From NCBI GenBank assembly GCA_958422985.1, contig CATZPY010000001.1, positions 62,001-126,000 on the forward strand: 64,000 nucleotides of DNA. The letters run 5' to 3'. The position numbers and the translations under genes are program-made. Below are positions 6,920 through 16,115 of the stretch, one piece after another; position 1 is the first letter of the stretch, and every line of letters begins with the position of its first letter. Under the pieces are notes generated by a model. That model did not search any database. It was not told the origin of the DNA and saw nothing but the letters and a program-made list of their open reading frames with translations. Origin of the DNA: an uncultured Clostridium sp. (lineage in GTDB: Bacteria > Bacillota > Clostridia > TANB77 > CAG-508).

Positions 6920-9355
6920 ATGAAAGAATTATCTAAAATATTCATAGAAAGACAAGATTGGTTTTGTTATTATGGAATAAACAATTTGGATTCTTCAATT
7001 GGACTATTAGAACATTGTACTGGAAATAAAGGATTACGATATAGAGAAATATTAAAGCTAATGTCTAAAGAAGAAACAGAAAATTTAAGACAATATTCTA
7101 TTAAAAACTTAATGCATATAATAAAAGCTATTAAAATTGATGAAGACGATAAAAATAAAATAATGCAGTTAATCTCCGAGAAAATGGACAAGGGAGAAAC
7201 TTTTTATACAGAAGAAAATATGGTAGAAGTATTTATGAAAAAATTACCACAATCCAATTTAGAATTTGCGAAGATAAGTAAAGCATTACAAGAAAAAGTA
7301 AAAAAAGATATATTAGAAAGAAGAGATAAAGTAGAAGGAATAAATTACAAAAAAATATTAAATTCTTTTACAAGATATACAGATATGTCAAACTTTTTGT
7401 ACTGTTATGAACAAGGAATATTTACAGATGAAAAAATAGAAACATTAAAAAAGGCATTAAAAGAGAATTCAAAAGCATTAGTTAATACAAATTTTACAAT
7501 TTTTAAAGACGAAATATATAAAACATTCGGAGAGGAATTTATATTATATGCACTTAAATTTCCAAATATAAGTACACAACTAGATATTTTATCAAAAGAA
7601 AATCTAGAATTAATGCAAATAGTTGCAAATAAAGTAAGGCAAAAGCAAGAATTAAGTGAAAGTGTAAATTTAGCAAAAGGGCTAATAGAATATTTTACTA
7701 ATAATTGCTATGAAATTAATGTAGATAGAGTAACAGAAGAAATATCTGCAAATTTAATAGATTCAGCACTAAGAAATAATAAATCAAAAAGAGATGAAAA
7801 AATAATAGCTGTTTCATATTCTGAAAATTATGAAAATGATTTAGAAGAAAAATTTAATGAAAAATATGAAGAAGCTATAAATTATGATGAAAACAAAAAA
7901 AGTTTAAGAATTGGAAATAGAGAAACAAAATTAGATAAGCTTAAGAACTTATATCTTAATAAATATTTTTCCATTTCTATAAAAGAAGCAAATTCAATAT
8001 TAGAAATGTATGCTGGAGATATAGAAAAATTAAATTCCGAAAAAGCGAAAAAATTTATACAAAGTATAACTAAAGTACTGGAGATTCAAAATATAGAAGC
8101 CCTAGATTTTTCTAAATTTCATAATCAAAATATAGAAGAAATAGAAGAAATAAAAAGTGAAATGGAAAGAGAATATGCTCTAAGTTATACAGAAGAATTA
8201 GCCAAAACTAAAAAAGAACTAGACAGTACATTAAAACGAACTGTAATAGAATACAATGGGAAAAATATACTACAAATAGAACCGGGAGAAGCTTTTAACT
8301 TATTATTACATAGTACAGATTCAGGATTTATAAGTGAAGTAAAACGAGCTGAACATGAAAATTTAAAAGAAAAATGGAAAACAAGTGATAACACATTTAA
8401 CCATATTATTTCGATGACATATGTAAACCAAGACTTTATGGGAATGACACCAGTAGGTGAAAATGGCATAATGTATGGTTTTACTTCTGTGGATAGTAAA
8501 AATATTAAAATGATGGGAAATACAGATATAAATACCTTTTCTAATGAATTTGGATATAGTGCAGTTCAAAAGAAATATTTAACAGCTAAATCTATGCCAT
8601 ATAATTCTAGAAGAGTATATAGTGAAATTGCTATAGAAAGAAAAGAAATAAAACCTGATTATGTTATTATTTTTGACGATTCAACAGAGAAGAATATGGA
8701 AAATGCGTATAAAGCTGCAACAGATTGGAATATTCCAGTAGTACTTTTAAATAAAGAACAAATAAAAGATAATCAGATACATAGATTAGAAGAAATTAGA
8801 AAAGATTTTGAAGAAACAAAGAATCCAGAAAAGTTACATGAATTACTAAATACATATGAAACTAATATGGCTGGATGGTTGCTTAACAGAAAGCAGGACG
8901 AAAAGGACGAATCTTTTACTCAAATGATTAGCAACGAAAGTTTTAGGGAAGATTTCAAAAACGAATATAATAATATAATAAGAACAATTGATAGTTATTT
9001 AGAAGAATTTGATATAAATGACGATAGAACAGAAGAACTAGTAAGAGCAATGCAAATTGTACTTGAAGAACAAGATTTATACGAAAAATGTGACCAAACG
9101 AAACCAATAAGTAAAACACAAAATACAATAAGGACAGTAGAGCTTATAGAAAAGATAAACAGCACAATGGAAAGAGTAGGAGCAGAAGAATATACTATAG
9201 ATAAGCAAAACATTCCAACCAAAAAGCAATATGATAATTTAATAAAGATAGCATTAGGTAAAGAAAAAATAGGAATAGAAGATGTTATGGAAGCAGAAGC
9301 ACACCTTACAAAAGATAAAAAGAGGGAGGCAAATAGAAATGACCCAAACCGATAA
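6920..9355 (+). CDS. Large protein of unknown function (811 aa)
   Basis: I do not recognise a named family. The protein is soluble, rich in Glu and Lys, and mostly helical or coiled-coil over residues 1-430. A mixed alpha/beta region follows at about 440-640 with ordered motifs: FNLLLHSTDSG, HIISMTYVNQ, IMYGFTS, RRVYSEIAIER, KPDYVIIFDD and WNIPVVLLN. This series resembles a domain seen in many unassigned clostridial proteins and could be an enzyme or effector domain; that is an impression only. The C-terminal 170 residues are again helical. There is no signal peptide and no N-terminal WXG or LXG domain. Its last codons overlap the start of the next gene by 17 bases, suggesting a coupled pair. 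Confidence 0.8.
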   Translation: MKELSKIFIERQDWFCYYGINNLDSSIGLLEHCTGNKGLRYREILKLMSKEETENLRQYSIKNLMHIIKAIKIDEDDKNKIMQLISEKMDKGETFYTEENMVEVFMKKLPQSNLEFAKISKALQEKVKKDILERRDKVEGINYKKILNSFTRYTDMSNFLYCYEQGIFTDEKIETLKKALKENSKALVNTNFTIFKDEIYKTFGEEFILYALKFPNISTQLDILSKENLELMQIVANKVRQKQELSESVNLAKGLIEYFTNNCYEINVDRVTEEISANLIDSALRNNKSKRDEKIIAVSYSENYENDLEEKFNEKYEEAINYDENKKSLRIGNRETKLDKLKNLYLNKYFSISIKEANSILEMYAGDIEKLNSEKAKKFIQSITKVLEIQNIEALDFSKFHNQNIEEIEEIKSEMEREYALSYTEELAKTKKELDSTLKRTVIEYNGKNILQIEPGEAFNLLLHSTDSGFISEVKRAEHENLKEKWKTSDNTFNHIISMTYVNQDFMGMTPVGENGIMYGFTSVDSKNIKMMGNTDINTFSNEFGYSAVQKKYLTAKSMPYNSRRVYSEIAIERKEIKPDYVIIFDDSTEKNMENAYKAATDWNIPVVLLNKEQIKDNQIHRLEEIRKDFEETKNPEKLHELLNTYETNMAGWLLNRKQDEKDESFTQMISNESFREDFKNEYNNIIRTIDSYLEEFDINDDRTEELVRAMQIVLEEQDLYEKCDQTKPISKTQNTIRTVELIEKINSTMERVGAEEYTIDKQNIPTKKQYDNLIKIALGKEKIGIEDVMEAEAHLTKDKKREANRNDPNR

Positions 9356-9785
9356 AGCAACATATAAAATGGCATATACACAAGTTTTAGAAATATTAAA
9401 AAGATTGCCACAAGAAGAGGTTTTAAAAATTCCTGAAGAAGAAATAAAATTTTTAAAAGAAAATTGCGATAAAAATTATAAATATGTTATAAAACCAAAT
9501 GTGAGTATAGAAGAATGTGAAATATCAAGAAAAGCATATTCTATATTAGTAGTATATTTTAAAAAATATTTTGCAACAGAAATACAAAAACAAAAACTAG
9601 ATGTTATTTTAAAAAATAATCAAATTGCCATAGAAAAAGAAAAAAGAGAAAAATATGGAGTAGATAATTTATTTAAGGAAAAGAAAATAGAACAAAAAGG
9701 AAATGAAAAAATAGAAATAGTGCCATATAAAGAAAACATATTTAAAAAAATATTAAATAGAATTAAAAAGATATTTAAAAGATAA
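9339..9785 (+). CDS. Conserved protein of unknown function (148 aa)
   Basis: A soluble, basic, helical protein. The first half has EILKRLPQEEVLKIPEEEI and a YFKKYFATEIQKQKLD segment; the tail after residue 110 is Lys-rich and ends in FKKILNRIKKIFKR, an amphipathic basic helix. I believe small proteins of this pattern occur in other gut clostridia, but I know no function. The start at 9339 has GGGAGG upstream and overlaps the preceding gene, so the two are very likely made together. Confidence 0.72.
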   Translation: MTQTDKATYKMAYTQVLEILKRLPQEEVLKIPEEEIKFLKENCDKNYKYVIKPNVSIEECEISRKAYSILVVYFKKYFATEIQKQKLDVILKNNQIAIEKEKREKYGVDNLFKEKKIEQKGNEKIEIVPYKENIFKKILNRIKKIFKR

Positions 9786-9851
9786 AAAATGTGTAATAAA
9801 ATAGTAAAAAAAGTGTAACAAAAAAGACATAATTGTTTTAATATGTATATA

Positions 9852-9881
9852 TTGACAAATAAGTTAATCAAAATATATTAT
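9852..9881 (+). promoter_or_regulatory. Sigma-A-type promoter for the WXG100 gene
   Basis: TTGACA at 9852-9857 and TATTAT at 9876-9881 with an 18-base spacer; TATATT at 16 bases is an alternative -10. It lies about 35 bases before the WXG gene. Confidence 0.6.
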
Positions 9882-9913
9882 ATAACTATAATAAAATAAG
9901 AGGAGGAAGAAAA

Positions 9914-10663
9914 ATGGCAGGAACAGATATTAAAGAAATCGACTATGACCAAATAATTGTTAAAGCATCTCAAATTGCAAATTCAGCAAATGATATGCAA
10001 AATGCTATAAAAGGAGCTTTTGCCGAAATACAACAAATGAGTGATGTATGGTTTGGTAATTCATATGACAACTTTATTAATGTTGTAAATATGTCAATAC
10101 CAGGTTTAAATAAAGTATTTACTGTAACAGTAAGTGACATACCACATGAAATTGCAGCAAAGGCTAGATCTTATGCAGCAGCAAACCAATCTAGTACTTC
10201 TAGCAGTTTATCTGACCAAATTGCTATTATATTATCAGATGTACCAAAAACAAATAAAGGAGCTAAACTTAGATTTAGATCAGCTAATGTACGTGCATGT
10301 CAAAAAACTATAGAATCTAGATTTAAAGAGGCAACATCTGCTTCAGATAGAGCTTCATCTACAGCGTCATCATTAGAGGCTGATTGGAATAGTATTTCTG
10401 GAGATACAAATATAAGAGAATTAAAAGATGCTTTTAAAAGAGTAAATACAATTCTAGAATCACTTAGAGATGCATTAGATAATCAAATTACAGCACAAGC
10501 TACTACAATTGAAGCATTAGAAGGTGCAGCAGATGCAGTAGAAGCTGCTAAAGACTTTGCAGGAGATGTAGTTGATGGAGCTAAAGATATGGCAAAATCA
10601 GCAATTAATAAAATTCAAGAATCAGCTTCAGATGTTTGGACAAACCTTACAGGTGGAAATTAA
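9914..10663 (+). CDS. Double WXG100-type secreted protein
   Basis: A 249-residue, nearly all-helical protein rich in Ala, Ser and Asn, as expected of a type VII secretion substrate. Two WXG-like hairpins can be seen. The first has VWFGNS (W46, G48) between helices at about 10-92; the second has ADWNSISG (W158) between helices at about 118-205. Classical WXG100 proteins are about 100 residues with one such turn, so this looks like a fused tandem. A further helical tail follows. No C-terminal YxxxD/E signal is visible. It has its own promoter and terminator, so it is probably made in excess over the downstream EssC-like ATPase. Confidence 0.8.
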   Translation: MAGTDIKEIDYDQIIVKASQIANSANDMQNAIKGAFAEIQQMSDVWFGNSYDNFINVVNMSIPGLNKVFTVTVSDIPHEIAAKARSYAAANQSSTSSSLSDQIAIILSDVPKTNKGAKLRFRSANVRACQKTIESRFKEATSASDRASSTASSLEADWNSISGDTNIRELKDAFKRVNTILESLRDALDNQITAQATTIEALEGAADAVEAAKDFAGDVVDGAKDMAKSAINKIQESASDVWTNLTGGN

Positions 10664-10727
10664 AAATAACATATAAATTAAATTTAAATAATGAAGTGGA
10701 ATAAAAAAATATTGTACTTCGTCTTTT

Positions 10728-10782
10728 ATGAAAATAGTAATTCTTTATAATGCTAATTAGACGAATTACTATTTTCATTTTT
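10728..10782 (+). terminator. Terminator after the WXG100 gene
   Basis: A perfect 16-bp stem (ATGAAAATAGTAATTC and its complement) followed by a T run. It may reduce read-through into the EssC-like gene. Confidence 0.85.
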
Positions 10783-10797
10783 TATAAGAAAAATAAA

Positions 10798-10835
10798 AAC
10801 AGGATTTTAAGGAATGTCCCTAAATCCAGATCTTA
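10798..10835. repeat. Dispersed palindromic repeat A, copy 2 (degenerate)
   Basis: CAGGATTTTAAGGAATGTCC, then CTAAATCCAGATCTTA. The left flank ATAAGAAAAATA is shared with copies 1 and 5. Confidence 0.8.
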
Positions 10836-10881
10836 TATGGGGAAATTTTAACAACAGTAAAAGTATAAGGAGAAAAGATAA

Positions 10882-13800
10882 ATGTTAGTTACACTTATAG
10901 GAAAAAATTCGATAAATAAACTAATTTTACCAAAAGAAGTAATAGGAAATTATTGGTTATATGATAAAAATTATGAGCAGTCCAAAAGATTAATTAATAT
11001 AGAAAGTGTTAATAATAACTGGCAAATAAGAACTACAAATCGATGTAGAATAATTAATAATAAAAATATTGTTTTAGAAGAGAATTCTATTAAAGTTATA
11101 AGAGATGGAAAGGAAATATTAGATAGAATAATATTAAAAGATTATAGTTTTTATTATGTAACCATAGGAAATAGTCCGGAAATATATGTACTTTATTGTT
11201 CACCAGTATATGTAGATAATTATTCACATTTGCATATAGAAAATACATCTACAATATTTATAGGTAGAGATAGAAATACAAATCATATAGTATATGACAA
11301 TCCATTAGTATGCAAAACACAGGCCAAAATATTTCTTATAAATGGTGTATGGTCAATAGAAAACTATGATGCGAAATTTAATACGTATGTAAATGATGAA
11401 CCTATTTCTAGATCAACGAGAATGCTTGCAAATGGTGATAGAATATCAATATTCGGACTTACAATTATTTTAATAGATAAAGAATTATTTATAAATAATC
11501 CTTTTAATAGGGTTACTTGTAATAAAAATTATTTTTCTATAAGTAAATATACAAATAAATTAATAAAAGACTATGACGAAGAAGATTTTAACGATTATTT
11601 AAATAATGACTATTTTTTAAGAACACCTAGAATATTAGACTTAATAGATGAAACTAGAGTAACAATAGCATCACCAGAAGTTTCTAAAAAGAACAGAGAA
11701 TTGCCAGCAGCACTAGTTTTAGGTTCTTCACTTTCTATGGGAATGATGACGCTCATAACATTAGTTCAAACAATAGATAATTTAGCTAGTGGAAGAGTAG
11801 AATTAAAAAATGCTATATTTAGTCTTTTTATGTCTGGAACAATGCTGCTTACATCTGTATTAATTCCAATTCTAAATAGAAGATATAGTGTAAAAATAAG
11901 AGAACTAAATGAAAAAGATACAATAACTAACTATAAAAAATATATAGCGAAAAAAATGGACTCTATAGAAGAACTATTAAATAGAAATCGTGCAATTTTA
12001 TATAAAACTTATGTTTCTCCAGAAGAATGTATGGATATTATCTTATATGATCATTCTAGGCTTTGGGAAAGACAAATAGAAGATAAAGACTTTTTAACAA
12101 TAAGGCTAGGAATTGGAGATGTACCATCCGGTTTTATTATAAATTATACACAAGATGACCATATAGGTATAACAAGTGAAACATATGATTATATGAATAT
12201 GTGTATAGAAAAAGCGAAAACTCTAAAAGAAGCACCAGTATTATTGTCTTTAGTGAGAAAAAATATTTCTGCAATAATTTATGAAGATGAAAAATTAAAA
12301 TTTAGATATATTCAAAATATATTATTGCAATTAATAACATTTCATAGCTATGATGAACTAAAATTAGTGTTTTTATTAAAAGATAATACAGATGGAAAAT
12401 GGGACTTTGCAAAAATGTTACCACATGTTTGGAGTAATTCTAAAGATATGCGTTTCTTTGCAGATGAAAGCTCTAAAATAAGTATTGTTTCAGAATATTT
12501 AGCAGATGAGCTAAAGAAAAGAAACAAAAAAAATGATACCAATTTTGATTACAAAGAAAATTTACCATATTATTTAATAATTATAGATGACTATAAAAAT
12601 GTAGAAAACTTAGAAGTTATAAATGATATTTTAAAAGCAGATAAAAACATGGGATTTAGTATATTATTTTTGACAGATAGTATACTAAAATTACCAACTG
12701 AATGTAAAAACTTTGTAGAAATAAGTGGCAATGATGGAATGTTACGTCAAAGCCAAAACTTTAACGAAGCTAAGTTGCCATTTAAACTAAATACATCTGC
12801 AATATTTTCTTTTGAGCAAATAAGCCAAATACTATTTAATATATTAATAAAGTATAATGAAGAAAAAGAAATGTTATTACCTAGTAGTTATACATTTTTA
12901 GAAATGTATAATGTAGGATGTATAGAACAATTAAATATATTAGAAAGATGGAGAGAAAGCGATTCGGTTAATTCATTAAGTGCTCCAATTGGAGTAGATG
13001 GTTATGGAAAACACATATGTCTAGATATCCACGAAAAATACCATGGACCGCATGGTTTAATTGCAGGAAGCACAGGTTCAGGAAAAAGTGAATTTATTAT
13101 AACTTATATTTTATCGCTAGCAATTAACTATCATCCTGATGATGTAACTTTTGTATTAATAGATTACAAAGGTGGTGGACTAGCAGGAGCTTTTAAAAGA
13201 CCAGATGTACAATTACCACATTTAGTAGGAACAATTACAAATATAGATAAAAGCAGTTTACAAAGATCATTAGAATCTATTCAAAGTGAACTAAAAAGAA
13301 GACAAGTAGAATTTAGCGAGGCAAGACTTGTAACTGGTGAAAGTACTATAGATATATATAAATACCAAAAATATTATCATAGTGGAGTACTTAAAAAACC
13401 AATATCACATTTGTTTATTATTAGTGATGAATTTGCTGAACTAAAACAACAAGAGCCAGAGTTTATGGATGAACTTATAAGTGTTGCTAGAATTGGGCGT
13501 AGTTTGGGTGTTCATTTAATATTGGCTACACAAAAACCAGGGGGAGTTGTAAATGATCAAATTAGAAGTAATTCTAAATTCGGAATATGTTTAAAAGTAC
13601 AATCACCTTCAGACAGTAAAGATATAATAGATATACCAGATGCAGCAAAATTAAGTGGTGCAGGTCAATTTTATATTAAAGTAGGAAATGATGATTATTT
13701 AGCTTTAGGGCAATCTGGTTGGGCAGGAGCATTGTATTACCCTTCAGCCGAAGTAAAAAAAGAATATGATAACTCTATAGAATTTATATCTAGTACAGGA

Positions 13801-15474
13801 AGAATATTAAAAAAAGTAGATGATGTAAAGAAAAATACATCAGCAAGTAAGGGAGAACAGCTAACTAATATAGTAAAATATATAAGTGATTTAGCAAGAA
13901 AAGAAAATATTCACGAAGAACCTTTATGGCTAAATCCAATTCCAGAAACAATATATTTAGATGCTATTAGAGAAAAATATCATGTAAAAGTAGAAGAAGA
14001 TGTAATTAATCCTGTGATTGGAGAATATGATGATCCATCTAGACAATTACAAAATGTAATGACATTAAACATTTCTTTTGGAGGAAATACAATTATTTAT
14101 GGTAATGCTGCAAGTGGTAAAGAAACATTAATAAGTACTATGATTTATGACATAATTGCTAATTATTCTTCTGCTGTAGCACAATTATACTTATTAGATT
14201 TTGGTAGTGAAACACTTAAAGCATTTAAGAAATCTAAGCATGTTGGAGATGTAATGTTTGCAAATGATAGTGAAAAAATTGCTAGATTTTTTAATATGCT
14301 ACAAAATGAATTAAAAGAAAGAAAAGAAAAACTATCAGATTATAATGGAGATTTTAATTTATATACAAAAGCAACACAAGAAATAATTCCTACATTTATT
14401 ATAGTACTAAATAACTATGAATCTTTTGTGGAAAATTACCCTAATAGCTATGAAGAAATTTTAGAAATATTATTAAGAGAAGGGATAAAATATAGAATGG
14501 TTTTTGTATTTACAACCAGTTCTACAACAGGTGTAAGATATAGAATGCTACAAAACTTTAGACAAAAAATAGCTTTACAAATGAACAAAGACGATGATTA
14601 TATGAGCATTTTTGAAAGAGTAGGAAAGAAAAGACCATCACATTTATTTGGTAGAGGATTAGTAAACCCAGAAGACAAAAAATATTTTGAATTTCAAACT
14701 GCGAAAATTTGTGAACCAGAAGCTTGGAATGAAACTGTTAGCCAAACTATAGAAGAAAGAAATTCTGAAGAAAAAGTGGAAGCTAAAGAAATTGCTATAG
14801 TACCAAACTTTGTAACTATAAATCATTTGGAATCTGCAATATTAGATATATCTTCACTACCAATAGGAATTTCGCATAGAACAATAAAACCATATACTGT
14901 AGACTTAAAAAACAATCTAATAAATTGTATATTTGCTAACAATCTACAAGAATTTGATAAATTCTTTATGAATTTAGTAGAAATAATAAAAAGAATAAAA
15001 AATATTAATTTTGTAATATTGGATGCAGAAAATATGCTACAAGGTAAAGAAGAATCAAATAGGGATAAATATATAAGCGTATTTAAAAATTTAAATAGTT
15101 CAAAAAATATAAAAGATACTGTAATATTTATAATAGGAATAGATAAGTTTATAACCGAATTAGGAAGTGAAGACTTATTTTTTGAAAGTTTAAAGAATGC
15201 ACAAGCTTTAAAAAAATGCTATTATATAATAGCAGAGTCATCAGTAAAAATGAACAACTATACATACTCTGAATGGTATAAAAAGTTCGCACAAGAAAAT
15301 AGTGGAATTTGGCTAGGAAATGGTTCTGGGGAACAATATTTATTAAAAGCAATGACATCAACATTCAGATTTTTAAGCTCTTGTGGACAAAGCTATGGCT
15401 ATGGTTTTGCAAAAGGTAGACCAACATTAATAAAATTATTAGGTATGAAGGAAAATGGTGAGGAAGATGAATAA
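10882..15474 (+). CDS. essC: EssC/YukB-like type VII secretion ATPase (FHA-FtsK/SpoIIIE)
   Basis: A 1530-residue motor protein of type VIIb secretion. Residues about 1-210 form FHA-like folds (STIFIGRDRN); two membrane helices lie near 275-335; FtsK/SpoIIIE ATPase domains follow. The first has a full Walker A, GSTGSGKS (about 729-736), then DYKGGGL and Walker B LFIISDEFAEL (about 842). The second has GNAASGKE at about 1071-1078, where the usual Ser/Thr after Lys is Glu, so it may not hydrolyse ATP. A third, weaker ATPase-like part ends the protein. Length and order match EssC. A YukD-like gene overlaps its stop. No EssA, EssB or EsaA gene is present in the element. Confidence 0.92.
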   Translation: MLVTLIGKNSINKLILPKEVIGNYWLYDKNYEQSKRLINIESVNNNWQIRTTNRCRIINNKNIVLEENSIKVIRDGKEILDRIILKDYSFYYVTIGNSPEIYVLYCSPVYVDNYSHLHIENTSTIFIGRDRNTNHIVYDNPLVCKTQAKIFLINGVWSIENYDAKFNTYVNDEPISRSTRMLANGDRISIFGLTIILIDKELFINNPFNRVTCNKNYFSISKYTNKLIKDYDEEDFNDYLNNDYFLRTPRILDLIDETRVTIASPEVSKKNRELPAALVLGSSLSMGMMTLITLVQTIDNLASGRVELKNAIFSLFMSGTMLLTSVLIPILNRRYSVKIRELNEKDTITNYKKYIAKKMDSIEELLNRNRAILYKTYVSPEECMDIILYDHSRLWERQIEDKDFLTIRLGIGDVPSGFIINYTQDDHIGITSETYDYMNMCIEKAKTLKEAPVLLSLVRKNISAIIYEDEKLKFRYIQNILLQLITFHSYDELKLVFLLKDNTDGKWDFAKMLPHVWSNSKDMRFFADESSKISIVSEYLADELKKRNKKNDTNFDYKENLPYYLIIIDDYKNVENLEVINDILKADKNMGFSILFLTDSILKLPTECKNFVEISGNDGMLRQSQNFNEAKLPFKLNTSAIFSFEQISQILFNILIKYNEEKEMLLPSSYTFLEMYNVGCIEQLNILERWRESDSVNSLSAPIGVDGYGKHICLDIHEKYHGPHGLIAGSTGSGKSEFIITYILSLAINYHPDDVTFVLIDYKGGGLAGAFKRPDVQLPHLVGTITNIDKSSLQRSLESIQSELKRRQVEFSEARLVTGESTIDIYKYQKYYHSGVLKKPISHLFIISDEFAELKQQEPEFMDELISVARIGRSLGVHLILATQKPGGVVNDQIRSNSKFGICLKVQSPSDSKDIIDIPDAAKLSGAGQFYIKVGNDDYLALGQSGWAGALYYPSAEVKKEYDNSIEFISSTGRILKKVDDVKKNTSASKGEQLTNIVKYISDLARKENIHEEPLWLNPIPETIYLDAIREKYHVKVEEDVINPVIGEYDDPSRQLQNVMTLNISFGGNTIIYGNAASGKETLISTMIYDIIANYSSAVAQLYLLDFGSETLKAFKKSKHVGDVMFANDSEKIARFFNMLQNELKERKEKLSDYNGDFNLYTKATQEIIPTFIIVLNNYESFVENYPNSYEEILEILLREGIKYRMVFVFTTSSTTGVRYRMLQNFRQKIALQMNKDDDYMSIFERVGKKRPSHLFGRGLVNPEDKKYFEFQTAKICEPEAWNETVSQTIEERNSEEKVEAKEIAIVPNFVTINHLESAILDISSLPIGISHRTIKPYTVDLKNNLINCIFANNLQEFDKFFMNLVEIIKRIKNINFVILDAENMLQGKEESNRDKYISVFKNLNSSKNIKDTVIFIIGIDKFITELGSEDLFFESLKNAQALKKCYYIIAESSVKMNNYTYSEWYKKFAQENSGIWLGNGSGEQYLLKAMTSTFRFLSSCGQSYGYGFAKGRPTLIKLLGMKENGEEDE

Positions 15475-15718
15475 AGTACTTGTAAAATTATATGTTCCAA
15501 CAATAGAAAAAGAATATGATATATGGATTCCACTAAATAGAAGAATATATACAACGATAAAACTAATGGTAAAAGCAATAAATGAATTTACAAATGGTGA
15601 ATATAACCCATCAAAGTTACCAGTATTATATGACAGAAAAACAGCAAAACCATTTGACATAAATCTAACTATTGGAGAGTCAACTATTAGAAATGGCTCA
15701 GAAATTATATTAATATAA
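15467..15718 (+). CDS. YukD/EsaB-like ubiquitin-fold protein
   Basis: An 83-residue protein with the layout of YukD/EsaB, the ubiquitin-fold accessory protein of type VIIb systems: a first strand VLVKLYVPTIEKEYDIWIP, a helix TTIKLMVKAINEF, and an ending RNGSEIILI. Start 15467 is chosen for GGTGAGGA just upstream; it overlaps the EssC-like gene by 8 bases, so the two proteins are probably made together. In known systems the protein is cytosolic and needed for secretion. Confidence 0.82.
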   Translation: MNKVLVKLYVPTIEKEYDIWIPLNRRIYTTIKLMVKAINEFTNGEYNPSKLPVLYDRKTAKPFDINLTIGESTIRNGSEIILI

Positions 15719-15763
15719 ATTAAAATAAGTTTTTTAGAAAGTAATAATATTAAAGAAGTATTG

Positions 15764-15825
15764 CGTACTTAAGATTTCTATACAATTTACATTTATTAGA
15801 AAATCTTAGGTACGCTTTTTTGTAC
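15764..15825. repeat. Dispersed hairpin repeat B, copy 1
   Basis: GCGTACTTAAGATTT is paired with AAATCTTAGGTACGC (14 of 15), with the shared centre ACAATTTACATTTATTAGAA and a T run after. It probably also works as a terminator behind the secretion genes. Confidence 0.88.
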
Positions 15826-15938
15826 AAAATAATTTTTATCGTATTTTGATATGCTAAAACCGTTTTTATTAATAGGAGTAATACTTAAAAAAATAAATTC
15901 ATACAATTAAACAAAACTTAAAAAGGAGAAAATCTATT

Positions 15939-16058
15939 ATGAAAAACAGTGAAAGCATAAATATTCAGATACAATATGGAAAGCAAAACTTAAAAGAAAT
16001 ATTAGCAGAATTATTAAAGCAAAAATATATAGAATATATAACTATAAGACAAAAATAG
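15939..16058 (+). CDS. Small protein before the recombinase; directionality factor candidate
   Basis: A 39-residue frame (MKNSESINIQIQYGKQNLKE...) with a good ribosome site (AAAGGAG) ten bases before the ATG. It is 57 bases upstream of the recombinase gene, in the same direction. It has no recognised domain. Large serine recombinases need a small partner to drive excision, often encoded nearby; size and position make this a candidate, but that is inference only. Confidence 0.6.
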   Translation: MKNSESINIQIQYGKQNLKEILAELLKQKYIEYITIRQK

Positions 16059-16094
16059 CTTATTTAGAGCTGATACAATAAATTTAAATAAGCT
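16057..16094 (+). other. Stem-loop between small ORF and recombinase
   Basis: A perfect 10-bp inverted repeat, AGCTTATTTA and TAAATAAGCT, with an 18-base loop and no T run. It lies over the stop of the small ORF and in the leader of the recombinase gene and may set recombinase expression; function inferred. Confidence 0.55.
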
Positions 16095-16115
16095 GTTTAC
16101 TCCGCGAAAAGGAGA

